The translations under genes and the position numbers were made by a program. From Acidobacteria bacterium 13_1_20CM_3_53_8 (GTDB lineage: Bacteria; Acidobacteriota; Blastocatellia; Pyrinomonadales; Pyrinomonadaceae), in contig MNJR01000023.1 in NCBI GenBank assembly GCA_001920415.1, positions 1-64,000 on the forward strand: a stretch of DNA of 64,000 nt, read 5' to 3'. This document shows, one piece after another, positions 44,644 to 53,383 of this stretch. Each line of letters opens with the position of its first letter. The first letter of the stretch is position 1. The notes below the pieces were generated by a model that was not told where the DNA came from, ran no database searches, and saw only the letters and a list, made by a program, of their open reading frames with translations.

Positions 44644-45805
44644 GACGATGCGCGCGCGCTTGACCTTCTGGTACACGGGCGTGCTTGCGCTCGTGCTGGT
44701 AATCTTCGCCGTCGTAACATATGCCTACCTAGCGCGAGCCGCGCTTGAGCGCACAGACCAATCGCTGGCAGACACGGCCAACTCTCTAATCTCAAACTTC
44801 ACAGCCGAGTCGAACGAGGAAGATCAATCAAGCGATGTCGCCGCGTCTGAAGTGACGCGCGCCTTTCAAGTCAACGACAGGCAGGCCATCGTCTTCGATG
44901 AAGCAGGAAATGTTCTGGCCGCTTCCAACCCTCCGACATATGCAATGGGCAGAAGCCCCTGGCCTTCTACGCCTGCGCTGTCGCAAAGTGCGGGCGAGAT
45001 GCTCGAATCAGCATCCTTGTCTGGCAGAGCTTTTGCGACACTTCCGGGTCAACGCGAAGGAATTCGCGCCATCGCCGCTACAGTCAATAGCAGAAATAAG
45101 AGATACACAATCGTCGTCGCTCGCTCTTTACACGATCAGGATGAAGAGCTTGAGCAGGCAAGACATGCTCTTTTTGTCGCAGTGCCGCTGGCGCTTCTAG
45201 CCGCAAGCCTCGGCGGATATTTTCTAGCGCGAAAGAGTCTCGCGCCCGTCGTCGCAATGGGAGACAGAGCCGCGCAGATTGGCGCTGCAAATTTGGGCGA
45301 ACGTCTGCCTGTGTCAAACGAGCAAAGCGAACTCGGTCGTCTAGCGTTAATCTTCAACGACCTGCTGGCTCGCCTCAATCTCTCATTCGAGCAGCAGCGC
45401 CGTTTCATGGCAGATGCTTCGCATGAACTGCGCACGCCCGTTGCAATCGTCTGCGGCGAAGCGGAAGTCGCTCTCTCGCAGAATATCAGAAGCGAAAGTG
45501 AATACCGCGAATCGCTCGCAATCGTTCACGACGAGGGACGACGATTGACGCGAATCGTTGAAGACCTCTTCATGCTTGCTCGCGCTGACGCAGGGCAATA
45601 CCAGCCGGATTTTAACAATTTCTATCTGGACGAAATCCTGGGCGAATGCGTGCGCGCCGTTCGCTCTCTGGCCGCGCAGCATGGAGTCGAGATTAATTAC
45701 AAGCAGATGGAGGATGAGTTGCTGTTTCGCGGCGATGAAGGTCTGATTCGTCGCATGATTCTCAACCTGCTCGACAATGCTATCAAATACACTGCGAGCG
45801 CTTGA
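44636..45805 (+). CDS. Sensor histidine kinase, truncated in its ATPase domain
   Basis: 389 codons. Two membrane helices (about 12-33 and 177-198) bound a sensor domain of about 140 residues, then a HAMP linker and the dimerisation helix with FMADASHELRTPVAIVCGE (phospho-histidine about residue 263). The N box NLLDNAIKYTA is the last recognisable piece; the frame ends two residues later. The missing stretch includes the DxGxG (G1) box. The remaining F and G2 boxes lie downstream in another frame (45777). As read it cannot bind ATP. Confidence 0.85.
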   Translation: MFETMRARLTFWYTGVLALVLVIFAVVTYAYLARAALERTDQSLADTANSLISNFTAESNEEDQSSDVAASEVTRAFQVNDRQAIVFDEAGNVLAASNPPTYAMGRSPWPSTPALSQSAGEMLESASLSGRAFATLPGQREGIRAIAATVNSRNKRYTIVVARSLHDQDEELEQARHALFVAVPLALLAASLGGYFLARKSLAPVVAMGDRAAQIGAANLGERLPVSNEQSELGRLALIFNDLLARLNLSFEQQRRFMADASHELRTPVAIVCGEAEVALSQNIRSESEYRESLAIVHDEGRRLTRIVEDLFMLARADAGQYQPDFNNFYLDEILGECVRAVRSLAAQHGVEINYKQMEDELLFRGDEGLIRRMILNLLDNAIKYTASA

Positions 45806-46001
45806 AGCGCAGCCTCACATCTTCGAGCGCTTCTATCGCGCGGACAAAGCGCGCTCGCGCAACGGCGACACGAGCAATGTGGGCGCTGGCCTTGGTCTTT
45901 CCATAGCAGCGTGGATAGCAGAAACGCACGGCGGGCGCATACGCCTTGACCACTCAGATAATCACGGCAGCACATTCGTCATACACCTGCCGAAGGGATG
46001 A
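45777..46001 (+). pseudogene. C-terminal remnant of the sensor kinase (F and G2 boxes)
   Basis: Out-of-frame continuation of the kinase. From about residue 9 it reads EAQPHIFERFYRADKARSRN (F box) and GAGLGLSIAAWIAETHGGRI (G2 box) to a normal end HLPKG. It has no ribosome site of its own. A stretch between N box and F box appears lost, with a change of frame. Confidence 0.85.
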
Positions 46002-46083
46002 GGGATGAATAGGAATTGAGCTAATTGCACGTTGACGCAATCACTCCTTCTTATTCATCCCTCATCCCTTATTTCATCCCTTC
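45990..46083. repeat. Heptamer inverted repeat, AGGGATG family, copy K1
   Basis: AGGGATGAGGGATGAATAGG near 45995 faces TTATTCATCCCTCATCCC, with a TTCATCCCTTC extension, around a loop holding GCACGTTGACGC. It lies just after the kinase remnant stop codon. Confidence 0.75.
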
Positions 46084-46207
46084 GTAATCTTCCTGTCATC
46101 TTCCAAAGGATAAAGTTGTAAAAGCACGTCAATCCGAAGCGAGAGGCAGATGGCTTCCGTTGAGTTGAGTGCACTATTCTGAATTAAGAAAGCGAGGAAG
46201 AATTAGA

Positions 46208-46615
46208 ATGAAAAGGTACTTTATACTCTCCGCAATTTTGTCAGTGGTCTTGGTTCTAAGCGCATCCTTTGCGGCAACATCAACCACACGGCTTGCGACG
46301 CAGAGCGGTAACCGGGAAAGCAACGAGTCTGGCTCGCAGGCGCAACTTGCGCGTCAGGCGAAGATAACTATGGAGCAGGCGCGGGCAACGGCTCTTAATC
46401 GCGCGCCCGGAAATGTCGAGAGCGGCGAATTGGAACGCGAGCACGGTCGTCTGGTATATTCCTTCGACATACGCAACTCGCGCGGCACAATCACAGAGGT
46501 TCAGGTCAGCGCTATCAACGGTAAGGTCGTGCGTGTAGAGCATGAAAACCGTAGACACGAGGCCGCAGAGAGACAACAGGAGAGCCGGGAGAGAACAGGC
46601 CGTCGAAGGCATTAG
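46208..46615 (+). CDS. Secreted PepSY-domain protein
   Basis: 135 residues from ATG 46208 (GAGGAAG upstream). A signal peptide (to about residue 25) precedes ITMEQARATALNRAPGNVESGELEREHGRLVYSFDIRNSRGTITEVQVSAINGKVVRVEHE, the PepSY fold. Such small proteins are commonly linked to two-component systems and envelope stress. A basic, glutamate/arginine-rich tail closes it. Placed between the regulator/kinase and the efflux genes. Confidence 0.88.
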   Translation: MKRYFILSAILSVVLVLSASFAATSTTRLATQSGNRESNESGSQAQLARQAKITMEQARATALNRAPGNVESGELEREHGRLVYSFDIRNSRGTITEVQVSAINGKVVRVEHENRRHEAAERQQESRERTGRRRH

Positions 46616-46808
46616 TCGAAGCATTATCAAAGTGAAGATGTGTGGCGGCAGTATCCAAAAAATTCTAGCCGCCACCTTTTTTCTACTCAGGCTCAGGTCT
46701 TCAACACAAAAGAATCTCAAAGATAAAACAATCATGATGAGACAGCGGCGGGACGAATCGCTGTTGTATTATGAAGTCGCAAGGTAAACAACGGCGGGGC
46801 TTAGAAAC

Positions 46809-48329
46809 GTGAAGAGACGCTCAGGAACGAACCGCGTTGCGGGCACAGACCGTCTGGCCGCTCGCTCTCTCAGATACATTTTGATTGTAATGCTGGCTAT
46901 CACTCCGACAGGTTTGGGACAAGGTCAGCAGCCATCAACTTCCGCACAAACTCCTATTCAGACGCCTGCTCAAACTCCAAACCAGCCAACTTCAACACAA
47001 CCGAATCAGCCCAACGCTTCTCCGACACCTTTATCTTCACCGGCTACGCCACTGAGTCCTCCGCCCGCTTCAATATCATCTGCTGCGCAGACCGGCGGCG
47101 CAGTCTCGCTTGACGAAGCAATTCGTCTTGCCAGCGCTCAGGTGTCAGGCTTGCAGCAAGCGCGTTTGAACGAGAGAATCGCGGCTGAAGATGTGCGGCA
47201 GGCGCAAGTTGCATTTCTACCGAAAGTGACAAGCCCGCTTGATTACATCTACACCTCGCCTTTGCTTGGCGCTCCTGCGGGTACGCCGCGCGAGCAGAGT
47301 TTTATTGCCAATAATGCCATAGGCGAATATCAAGCTTTCGTTAACGTCGCCGGTGATATAGATATTTCAGGACGATTGCGCGCAACGCTTGAGCGCAACC
47401 GTGCGCTTCTGGACGCCGCGCGCGCAGGCACTCGGATAGCGCGACGCACGCTTGTGCAAGCTACTGTTGAAGCCTACTACGGGCTGGCGCTGGCCGCCGC
47501 CGAACGTAACAGTGCGGAACAGAACCTGAGCGCGGCAGTTGAATTTGAAAATATCACTTCTCTGCTCTTGAGCGGCGGCGAAGTCGCGCCCGTTGATCTA
47601 ACGCGAGCGCAGTTGCAGACCCTTCAGAGACGCGATGAGATGGAGCGCGCACGCGCCAATGAATCGGTCGCTGCCGACGCTTTGCGCCTTCTTCTAGGTT
47701 ACGATTCGGCAAGAGCTATTACGACAACCGACCTTGCAACGCTCATCCCTAGTGATGGCGAAGTCGAGCGCTTCACATCAGAGACAATCTCGCGCCGCCC
47801 GGAATTTGCGCAGTTCGATGCCGAGCGTCGCGCGGCTCAGCAGGACATACACATAGCGCGCGCAGAGCGCCGCCCGCAACTCTCCTATTCCCTCAACGGA
47901 GGCTTCGACACAGATTCTTTGCGACCGCCGCGATTGAGAGAGCACACGGGCGTTTCGGCTGCTTTCAATCTTTCGATTCCGATTTTCGATTGGGGAGCGA
48001 GCCGCAGCCGAGAACGACAGGCGCAGGTGCGTCTTCAAATCACTGAGAACGAGCGCGCGCTGGCCGTTCGTGGTTTCGCCCAGCAGTTTAGCTCCGCGCG
48101 AACGCAGGCGCTCTCCGCTGCCGCGCGCGTGCATCTAGCGGCGACAGGTGTGGCGCTTGCGCGCAGTAACCTTGACGCTTCAATCGCACGCTATCGCGCA
48201 GGCGAAGCGCAGATAATCGAAGTCACAGACGCGCAGACCATGCTGGCCGCGCAGAGGCTGGCCTTCTATCAAGCCCTATTCGATTATCAGGTTGCACTGG
48301 CGCGTCTCAGACAGGCTGCGGGACAATAA
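46809..48329 (+). CDS. TolC-family outer-membrane efflux channel
   Basis: 506 residues, GTG start. A signal-like N-terminus is followed by about 70 residues of Gln/Thr/Pro-rich linker, then two repeats of the outer membrane efflux protein fold: long helices with ARLNERIAAEDVRQAQVAFLPKV and TRAQLQTLQRRDEMERARAN, and the second half ending QIIEVTDAQTMLAAQRLAFYQALFDYQVALARLRQAAG. It should form the outer channel for the HlyD/RND genes downstream. Confidence 0.9.
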   Translation: MKRRSGTNRVAGTDRLAARSLRYILIVMLAITPTGLGQGQQPSTSAQTPIQTPAQTPNQPTSTQPNQPNASPTPLSSPATPLSPPPASISSAAQTGGAVSLDEAIRLASAQVSGLQQARLNERIAAEDVRQAQVAFLPKVTSPLDYIYTSPLLGAPAGTPREQSFIANNAIGEYQAFVNVAGDIDISGRLRATLERNRALLDAARAGTRIARRTLVQATVEAYYGLALAAAERNSAEQNLSAAVEFENITSLLLSGGEVAPVDLTRAQLQTLQRRDEMERARANESVAADALRLLLGYDSARAITTTDLATLIPSDGEVERFTSETISRRPEFAQFDAERRAAQQDIHIARAERRPQLSYSLNGGFDTDSLRPPRLREHTGVSAAFNLSIPIFDWGASRSRERQAQVRLQITENERALAVRGFAQQFSSARTQALSAAARVHLAATGVALARSNLDASIARYRAGEAQIIEVTDAQTMLAAQRLAFYQALFDYQVALARLRQAAGQ

Positions 48330-48427
48330 AGCAGTTTACAGTTTTTAGTTTTAAGTTTTAAGTTAAAAGCTTTCTAGTCTTCTTCTGAAAACTGAAAACT
48401 GAAAACTGTAAACTGTTCTTATCACTA
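48328..48427. repeat. Heptamer inverted repeat, TTTTCAG family, copy A4
   Basis: It begins in the stop codon of the channel gene (TAAAGCAGTTTACAG) and ends CTGTTCTTATCACTAG, seven bases before the adaptor gene. The arm units include TTTTTAG/TTTTAAG variants. The outer end is the reverse complement of GTGATAAGAACAG. Confidence 0.87.
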
Positions 48428-48433
48428 GAAAGA

Positions 48434-49849
48434 ATGGACGAGATGCCGGAAGAGAATGGAGAGGTTGAGCGGGAGATTGAGACTTCCGAAGAGTCAAGCG
48501 TGGTTGTAACCAGGCGATGGGAATCATTGGCGCGCAGGCGTCGAATTCTCATCATCACTGTGTCGCTTCTCCTGCTCCTTCTAATCATTGCCGTGCTGGT
48601 CTGGCGTTCAAGGAAGGGCGCAGAGACTGCCTCTGAAGAAACATCGCCCGTCGTCAGCGTGCGCGTGGCTCGTGTTGAGAGGCAGACGATTGCTCAGCAG
48701 GTCACAGCACTCGGCACAGTCGTCCCGCGCGATCAGGCGCAGGTTTCAGCAAAGATAAGCGCGCAGATAAAGCAGATGCCTCTCTTGAAGAACAGGGTCG
48801 TTCATGCAGGAGATGTAATCGCCGTGCTTGAATCTAGCGACCTGCAAGCGCAACGCAACGAAGCCGCCGCTGCGCTAGGTGAATCCCGCGCCAATCAGCA
48901 GAGCGTTACTACCGGCACGATTCCACAAAACAACGCGCAGGATCAGAAGGCTTTGCGAGACGCACGCGCAGCCGTCACAAACGCGCGCGCAACATACGAA
49001 CGACGCCTTGCGCTTTACCAGCGAGGTGGAATCTCTAAAAAAGAGTTGGAAGCGTCGCAACTTGAATTGACGAAAGCCGAAGATGATCTTCGTCTTGCAG
49101 AGCAGACCGTTGCCCTGCGCACGCGTTCTCTAAACCCTAACGACCGTGCACAGGCCGCAGCGCGCGTCAATCAGGCGGCGCAGCATCTGGGCGCGCTGGA
49201 CGCGCAGTTGAGCTACGCAACCGTGCGAGCGCCCATCACTGGCGTTGTCATTGATCAGGCTCTTTACGAAGGAAGCTTCGTCTCTTCTGGAACAACCCTT
49301 GTGACGATTGCAGACATCAGCCAGGTAATAGTCAAAGCGCCATTCGCGGATACTGTCGCCGCTCAATTGAAGGTAGGCGATGCTGCAACCGTGCTGCCAA
49401 CGGATGCGCCCGGCGAACAGATGACAGGACAAGTTACGCTCATAAGCCGCTCGGTTGATCCTGCGAATCGCACTGTCGAAGTCTGGGTCACACTTGGCAA
49501 CGAGGCCGGGCATTTGCGCGCAAACGCAGCAGCGCAAGTTTCAGTCTCTACGAATGCGAAACAGGACGCTCTTGTTGTTCCGTCTTCAGCCGTAACACTC
49601 GATGCCGCAAATTCTAATGAAGGAACCGTGATGGTCGTTGATGCTACATCCGTCGCGCATGAACAGAAGGTCACAATCGGCGTGCGCTCAGGCGATGTTG
49701 TTGAGATAACATCCGGCTTGCAAGGCGGCGAGACCGTAGTCACAGAGGGCAACTATTCACTGCCAGACGGAACAAAGGTTGAAGTAAGCGAAGAGAGCAA
49801 CTCCGAAGAAGGCGGGAGCGGAAACAAGAACACGGGGGACGAGCCGTGA
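48434..49849 (+). CDS. RND efflux periplasmic adaptor (HlyD family)
   Basis: 471 residues. An acidic cytoplasmic N-terminus and one membrane anchor (about 38-57) lead to paired lipoyl halves (VVSVRVARVERQTIAQQVTALGTVVPRDQAQVSAKISAQI and TVRAPITGVVIDQALYEGSFV), a long helical hairpin between them (ARATYERRLALYQRGGISKKELEASQ) and beta barrels to the C-terminus. Its end overlaps the RND gene by 4 bases (GTGA). Acts as bridge between inner-membrane pump and outer channel. Confidence 0.93.
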   Translation: MDEMPEENGEVEREIETSEESSVVVTRRWESLARRRRILIITVSLLLLLLIIAVLVWRSRKGAETASEETSPVVSVRVARVERQTIAQQVTALGTVVPRDQAQVSAKISAQIKQMPLLKNRVVHAGDVIAVLESSDLQAQRNEAAAALGESRANQQSVTTGTIPQNNAQDQKALRDARAAVTNARATYERRLALYQRGGISKKELEASQLELTKAEDDLRLAEQTVALRTRSLNPNDRAQAAARVNQAAQHLGALDAQLSYATVRAPITGVVIDQALYEGSFVSSGTTLVTIADISQVIVKAPFADTVAAQLKVGDAATVLPTDAPGEQMTGQVTLISRSVDPANRTVEVWVTLGNEAGHLRANAAAQVSVSTNAKQDALVVPSSAVTLDAANSNEGTVMVVDATSVAHEQKVTIGVRSGDVVEITSGLQGGETVVTEGNYSLPDGTKVEVSEESNSEEGGSGNKNTGDEP

Positions 49850-52800
49850 GATTCGCCAGATTCGTCTCCGTTCAAAAGCGCGCAATTCTCGTCGTCATAG
49901 CGCTACTGTGCGCCGCAGGTCTCTACGCAGCCTTTCAACTTCCCATAGCAATCTTTCCGCAGACGGATTTCCCCAGAATAGTCATCACGGTTGACAACGG
50001 CGTAGTGCCAGCGCCGCAGACACTGGTTTCCGTCACGCGCCCCATTGAAGAGGCCATGAACGGCATCCCCGGCATCAATCGCATTCGCTCTGTGACGGCG
50101 CGCGGCTCTTGCGAGATAGACCTTTTCTTCGACTGGAAGGTTGACATACGACAGTCGCTTCAACTCGTTCAGGCGCGTCTTTCGCAACTCGCAGCAACGC
50201 TTCCGCCTTCGGCTGAGATTAGACGAGTTGACCGCTTGACCTTCGCAGTCTTTCCAGTAGCGGGCTACAGCCTCATCTCAGATACTCGCGATCCTGCCAG
50301 TTTACGCGACATCGCAAACAACATTGTGCGGCCACGTCTAGCGCGATTGCCGGGCGTGGCTGGCGTCTCAATCGCAGGCGGGCAGGTGCGCGAGTATCAC
50401 GTTACGATTGACCCCGAAAGACTCAGCGCGCACAGCGTCTCTGTACAGCAGGTCGTTGATGCCGTTCATAACTCGAACATCATAGCATCGCCCGGATTGA
50501 TTGAAGAGAATCATCAACTGGAACTCGCGCTAGTCAGCGGTCAGGCCATTTCACCAGACCAACTGAACGGTATAGTCATAGCCACAGTCAACAACGCTCC
50601 CGTCACGATTGCTGACGTTGCGACCGTAGGCGCTGGCTTCGAGCCTCAGTACACAATCGTCACAGCAGACGGGCATCCAGCCGTTCTGCTCAACATTGAT
50701 CGCCAGCCTGACGCCAACACGGCCACGGTCGTTGACGAAGTGACTACGGAACTCGCGGCAACGCGCGCGCAGCTTCCCAGAGACGTGCGCGTTGCGCCCT
50801 TTTACGATCAATCTCTTCTAGTGCGCGCATCAATGAGTTCTGTGCGCGACGCTATCCTCATAGGCTTGCTGCTCTCTATCGCCATTCTTTACGCTTTCCT
50901 GCGCAACTGGGGCACGACTTTCGTCGCCATCCTGGTAATTCCCGTGACTGTGCTTGTCACTTTCTTGGCGATGTGGCTGGTTGGCCTGAGCTTTGACTTG
51001 ATGACGTTGGGCGGTGTGGCGGCTGCAATTGGATTGGTGATTGACGACGCCATTGTGGTAGTCGAAAACATCTACACGCATCTGGCGCGCGGTCAATCAA
51101 GACGCGAGGCAGTACAGCAAGCTATCACTGAGATTACAGTCCCAATCATCGGCTCGACCGTCACGCCCGTAGTAGTGTTTCTACCCTTAACCTTGCTCAC
51201 AGGAGTCACCGGAGTCTTCTTTCGCTCTCTCGCTCTAACAATGGCCGTCGCGCTCCTGACATCGCTCGTTCTAGCGCTGTCGTTTACGCCTATTCTGGCC
51301 GAGCGATTTGTGAAAGCGAAACGAAAGTTCGGGAACGAGGAAGAAGAGGCGAAGCCCTATGAGCGCGAAGATGAGATGAGTGCTGATGAGCATGAAGAGG
51401 AAGAAGAGCAGGGACGTTTTCTGGGAGCAATCATACGTCGTTACGAATGGGTACTGGGTCATGCGCTAGACAATCGCTGGCTGGTTCTTCTAATCATGGT
51501 GTTGGTGCTTGCGGGTTCTTATCTTCTCTACAACAATCTTGGTTCGGAGTTTCTGCCTGAGTTTGACGAGGGCGCGTTCGTGCTCGACTACGTTGCGCCG
51601 CCCGGCTCATCCCTTGAAGAGACAGATAGAATGCTGCGTCACGTTGAAGAGATGCTGAAGGCGACGCCCGAAGTCGAAAGCTATTCGCGCCGCACCGGGC
51701 TGCAACTCGGACTTGCAATAACAGAACCGAACACGGGCGACTTTCTTGTAAAACTCAAACCCGGACACGCACGCGCGACGGACGAAGTTACGGATGACTT
51801 GCGCCAGTCAATCGAATCATCCGAGCCTGCAATGCATGTTGAATTCGCAGGCATCCTTTCTGATCTGATTAGCGATCTGACGAGTTCGCCGCAGCCAATC
51901 GAGATAAAAATATTCAGCGAAGACACACGAGCGCTCCGCGCAAAGGCGGATGAAATTGAAGAAGCCATCAAAAAAGTTCCGGGCGTAGTGGACACATTCA
52001 ATGGTGTCGTCGTAAGCGGCCCTGCTATAACTTTCAATATTGACCCGCAGCGCGCCGCTCGTATGGGAGTGACCGCAACGGATGTTGCGAACACCGTGAC
52101 GACCGCTATGAGCGGTGACGCATCTTCATCAATCTTGCAGCAAGGCAGGCTCATCAATGTCCGTGTCATCTTCCCTTCTGAAGCTCGCGCCTCTCTGGAC
52201 TATCTGCGCGGTCTACAAATTCGTTCATCAACGGGCGCGCTATTCAGGCTGGACCAAGTGGCGAACGTTGACTATGACAAAGGGCAGACCGAAATTGCAC
52301 GCGAAGGGTTGCGCCAGTTTGTGGCCGTGACGGCGCGTCTTTCAGGAACCGACTTGGGTTCGGCTATCTCTCAAATAAAATCTGAACTCGCAAAAAACGT
52401 TAAGCTGCCGCCCGGCATGACCATAGAATACGGTGGGCTTTACAGCGAGCAGCAGTCCAGCTTTCGTGAACTGGCTCTCTCGCTCTTCCTTGCCATCGTC
52501 CTGGTCTTCATCACACTGCTCATCGAATTCCGTTCGTTCGCTCATCCTATCTCAATCGTGGCTGGCGCGGTTCTAGCTCTAGGCGGCGTACTTCTAGCAC
52601 TTTTTATCACCAGAACAACTCTCAACGTCGTCAGTTTGATGGGCATGATTATGGTCGTCGGCATCGTTGCAAAAAACGGAATACTGATGCTGGACGCTGT
52701 TGAAGACCACCTAGCCGCGGGCGACACTCTTCGACAGGCGCTCTTGAGGTCTGGCCGCCGCCGCTTTCGTCCCGTGTTGATGACCAGCCTCGCCGCTATT

Positions 52801-52986
52801 CTGGGTATGCTCCCGCTTGCATTAGCCATAGGCTCTGGCGCTGAGCTTCTACAACCGCTCGCAATCGCCGTCATTGGCGGTCTTGCCATTGCGCTCCTTC
52901 TCTCGCTCGTTGTTACACCAACCATCTACGCGATGCTGAGGAGCGAGCCGACAGGGATGGATGATTCTCAACAAGAGCTAACTTAA
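49846..52986 (+). CDS. RND efflux permease (AcrB/HAE1-like)
   Basis: 1046 residues, GTG start, two repeats of six membrane helices and large periplasmic loops. The proton relay aspartates lie in GLVIDDAIVVVENIY after helix four, and MMIMVVGIVAKNGILMLD marks the second repeat. Between helices six and seven there is an unusually acidic cytoplasmic insert (residues about 500-530, EEEEAKPYEREDEMSADEHEEEEEQG). Operon mates are the adaptor and TolC-like genes. Export of drugs, solvents or metals; the substrate cannot be told. Confidence 0.95.
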   Translation: MRFARFVSVQKRAILVVIALLCAAGLYAAFQLPIAIFPQTDFPRIVITVDNGVVPAPQTLVSVTRPIEEAMNGIPGINRIRSVTARGSCEIDLFFDWKVDIRQSLQLVQARLSQLAATLPPSAEIRRVDRLTFAVFPVAGYSLISDTRDPASLRDIANNIVRPRLARLPGVAGVSIAGGQVREYHVTIDPERLSAHSVSVQQVVDAVHNSNIIASPGLIEENHQLELALVSGQAISPDQLNGIVIATVNNAPVTIADVATVGAGFEPQYTIVTADGHPAVLLNIDRQPDANTATVVDEVTTELAATRAQLPRDVRVAPFYDQSLLVRASMSSVRDAILIGLLLSIAILYAFLRNWGTTFVAILVIPVTVLVTFLAMWLVGLSFDLMTLGGVAAAIGLVIDDAIVVVENIYTHLARGQSRREAVQQAITEITVPIIGSTVTPVVVFLPLTLLTGVTGVFFRSLALTMAVALLTSLVLALSFTPILAERFVKAKRKFGNEEEEAKPYEREDEMSADEHEEEEEQGRFLGAIIRRYEWVLGHALDNRWLVLLIMVLVLAGSYLLYNNLGSEFLPEFDEGAFVLDYVAPPGSSLEETDRMLRHVEEMLKATPEVESYSRRTGLQLGLAITEPNTGDFLVKLKPGHARATDEVTDDLRQSIESSEPAMHVEFAGILSDLISDLTSSPQPIEIKIFSEDTRALRAKADEIEEAIKKVPGVVDTFNGVVVSGPAITFNIDPQRAARMGVTATDVANTVTTAMSGDASSSILQQGRLINVRVIFPSEARASLDYLRGLQIRSSTGALFRLDQVANVDYDKGQTEIAREGLRQFVAVTARLSGTDLGSAISQIKSELAKNVKLPPGMTIEYGGLYSEQQSSFRELALSLFLAIVLVFITLLIEFRSFAHPISIVAGAVLALGGVLLALFITRTTLNVVSLMGMIMVVGIVAKNGILMLDAVEDHLAAGDTLRQALLRSGRRRFRPVLMTSLAAILGMLPLALAIGSGAELLQPLAIAVIGGLAIALLLSLVVTPTIYAMLRSEPTGMDDSQQELT

Positions 52987-53012
52987 CTGACCTTACACGA
53001 ACATTGGAAGGC

Positions 53013-53226
53013 AAGCCCACGCAAGTGGGCGACAGAATAAAGCCCGGTGCGTGAGCGCCGGGTTAGAGTTGAAAGAAAATATTTTGAGCTATCGAAGATA
53101 GCGACAGCCCTTATCAATCAAACGTCTGTCGCCTGCTCACGCGGGCTTCGGTAATCTTAACTGCTATGCTAACCCGGCGCTTACGCACCGGGCTTTACTC
53201 TGCCGCCGTCTAAAGACGGCTTAGAG
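53013..53226. repeat. Modular hairpin element, copy E4
   Basis: Modules: AAGCCCACGCAAGTGGGCGA with CAG, AAAGCCCGGTGCGTGAGCGC with CGGG, GAGCTATCGAAGATAGCGAC with AGCC, followed by the mirrored series ending with a GCCGTCTAAAGACGGC module. It lies between the RND gene and the second TolC-like gene. The other 180 bases of that gap show no gene. Confidence 0.88.
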
Positions 53227-53383
53227 CATAGTTATCCTTTGAACGGAATTCTCGCGGCACGGTTTTTGAAACAAGACGTGCGCGAAAGACGTAGTACGCA
53301 TAGATTTGCAGGCGTTCACACGTATTGAAATGCTGTCCCGCGCCGCAAAGTTTCAGGCACTAATTCAAGGAGCTTTTTGCTAG

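Noticed and set aside
49903-50187. Antisense frames along the RND and TolC genes
   Set aside because: They mirror strong coding genes and show no domain pattern or ribosome site.
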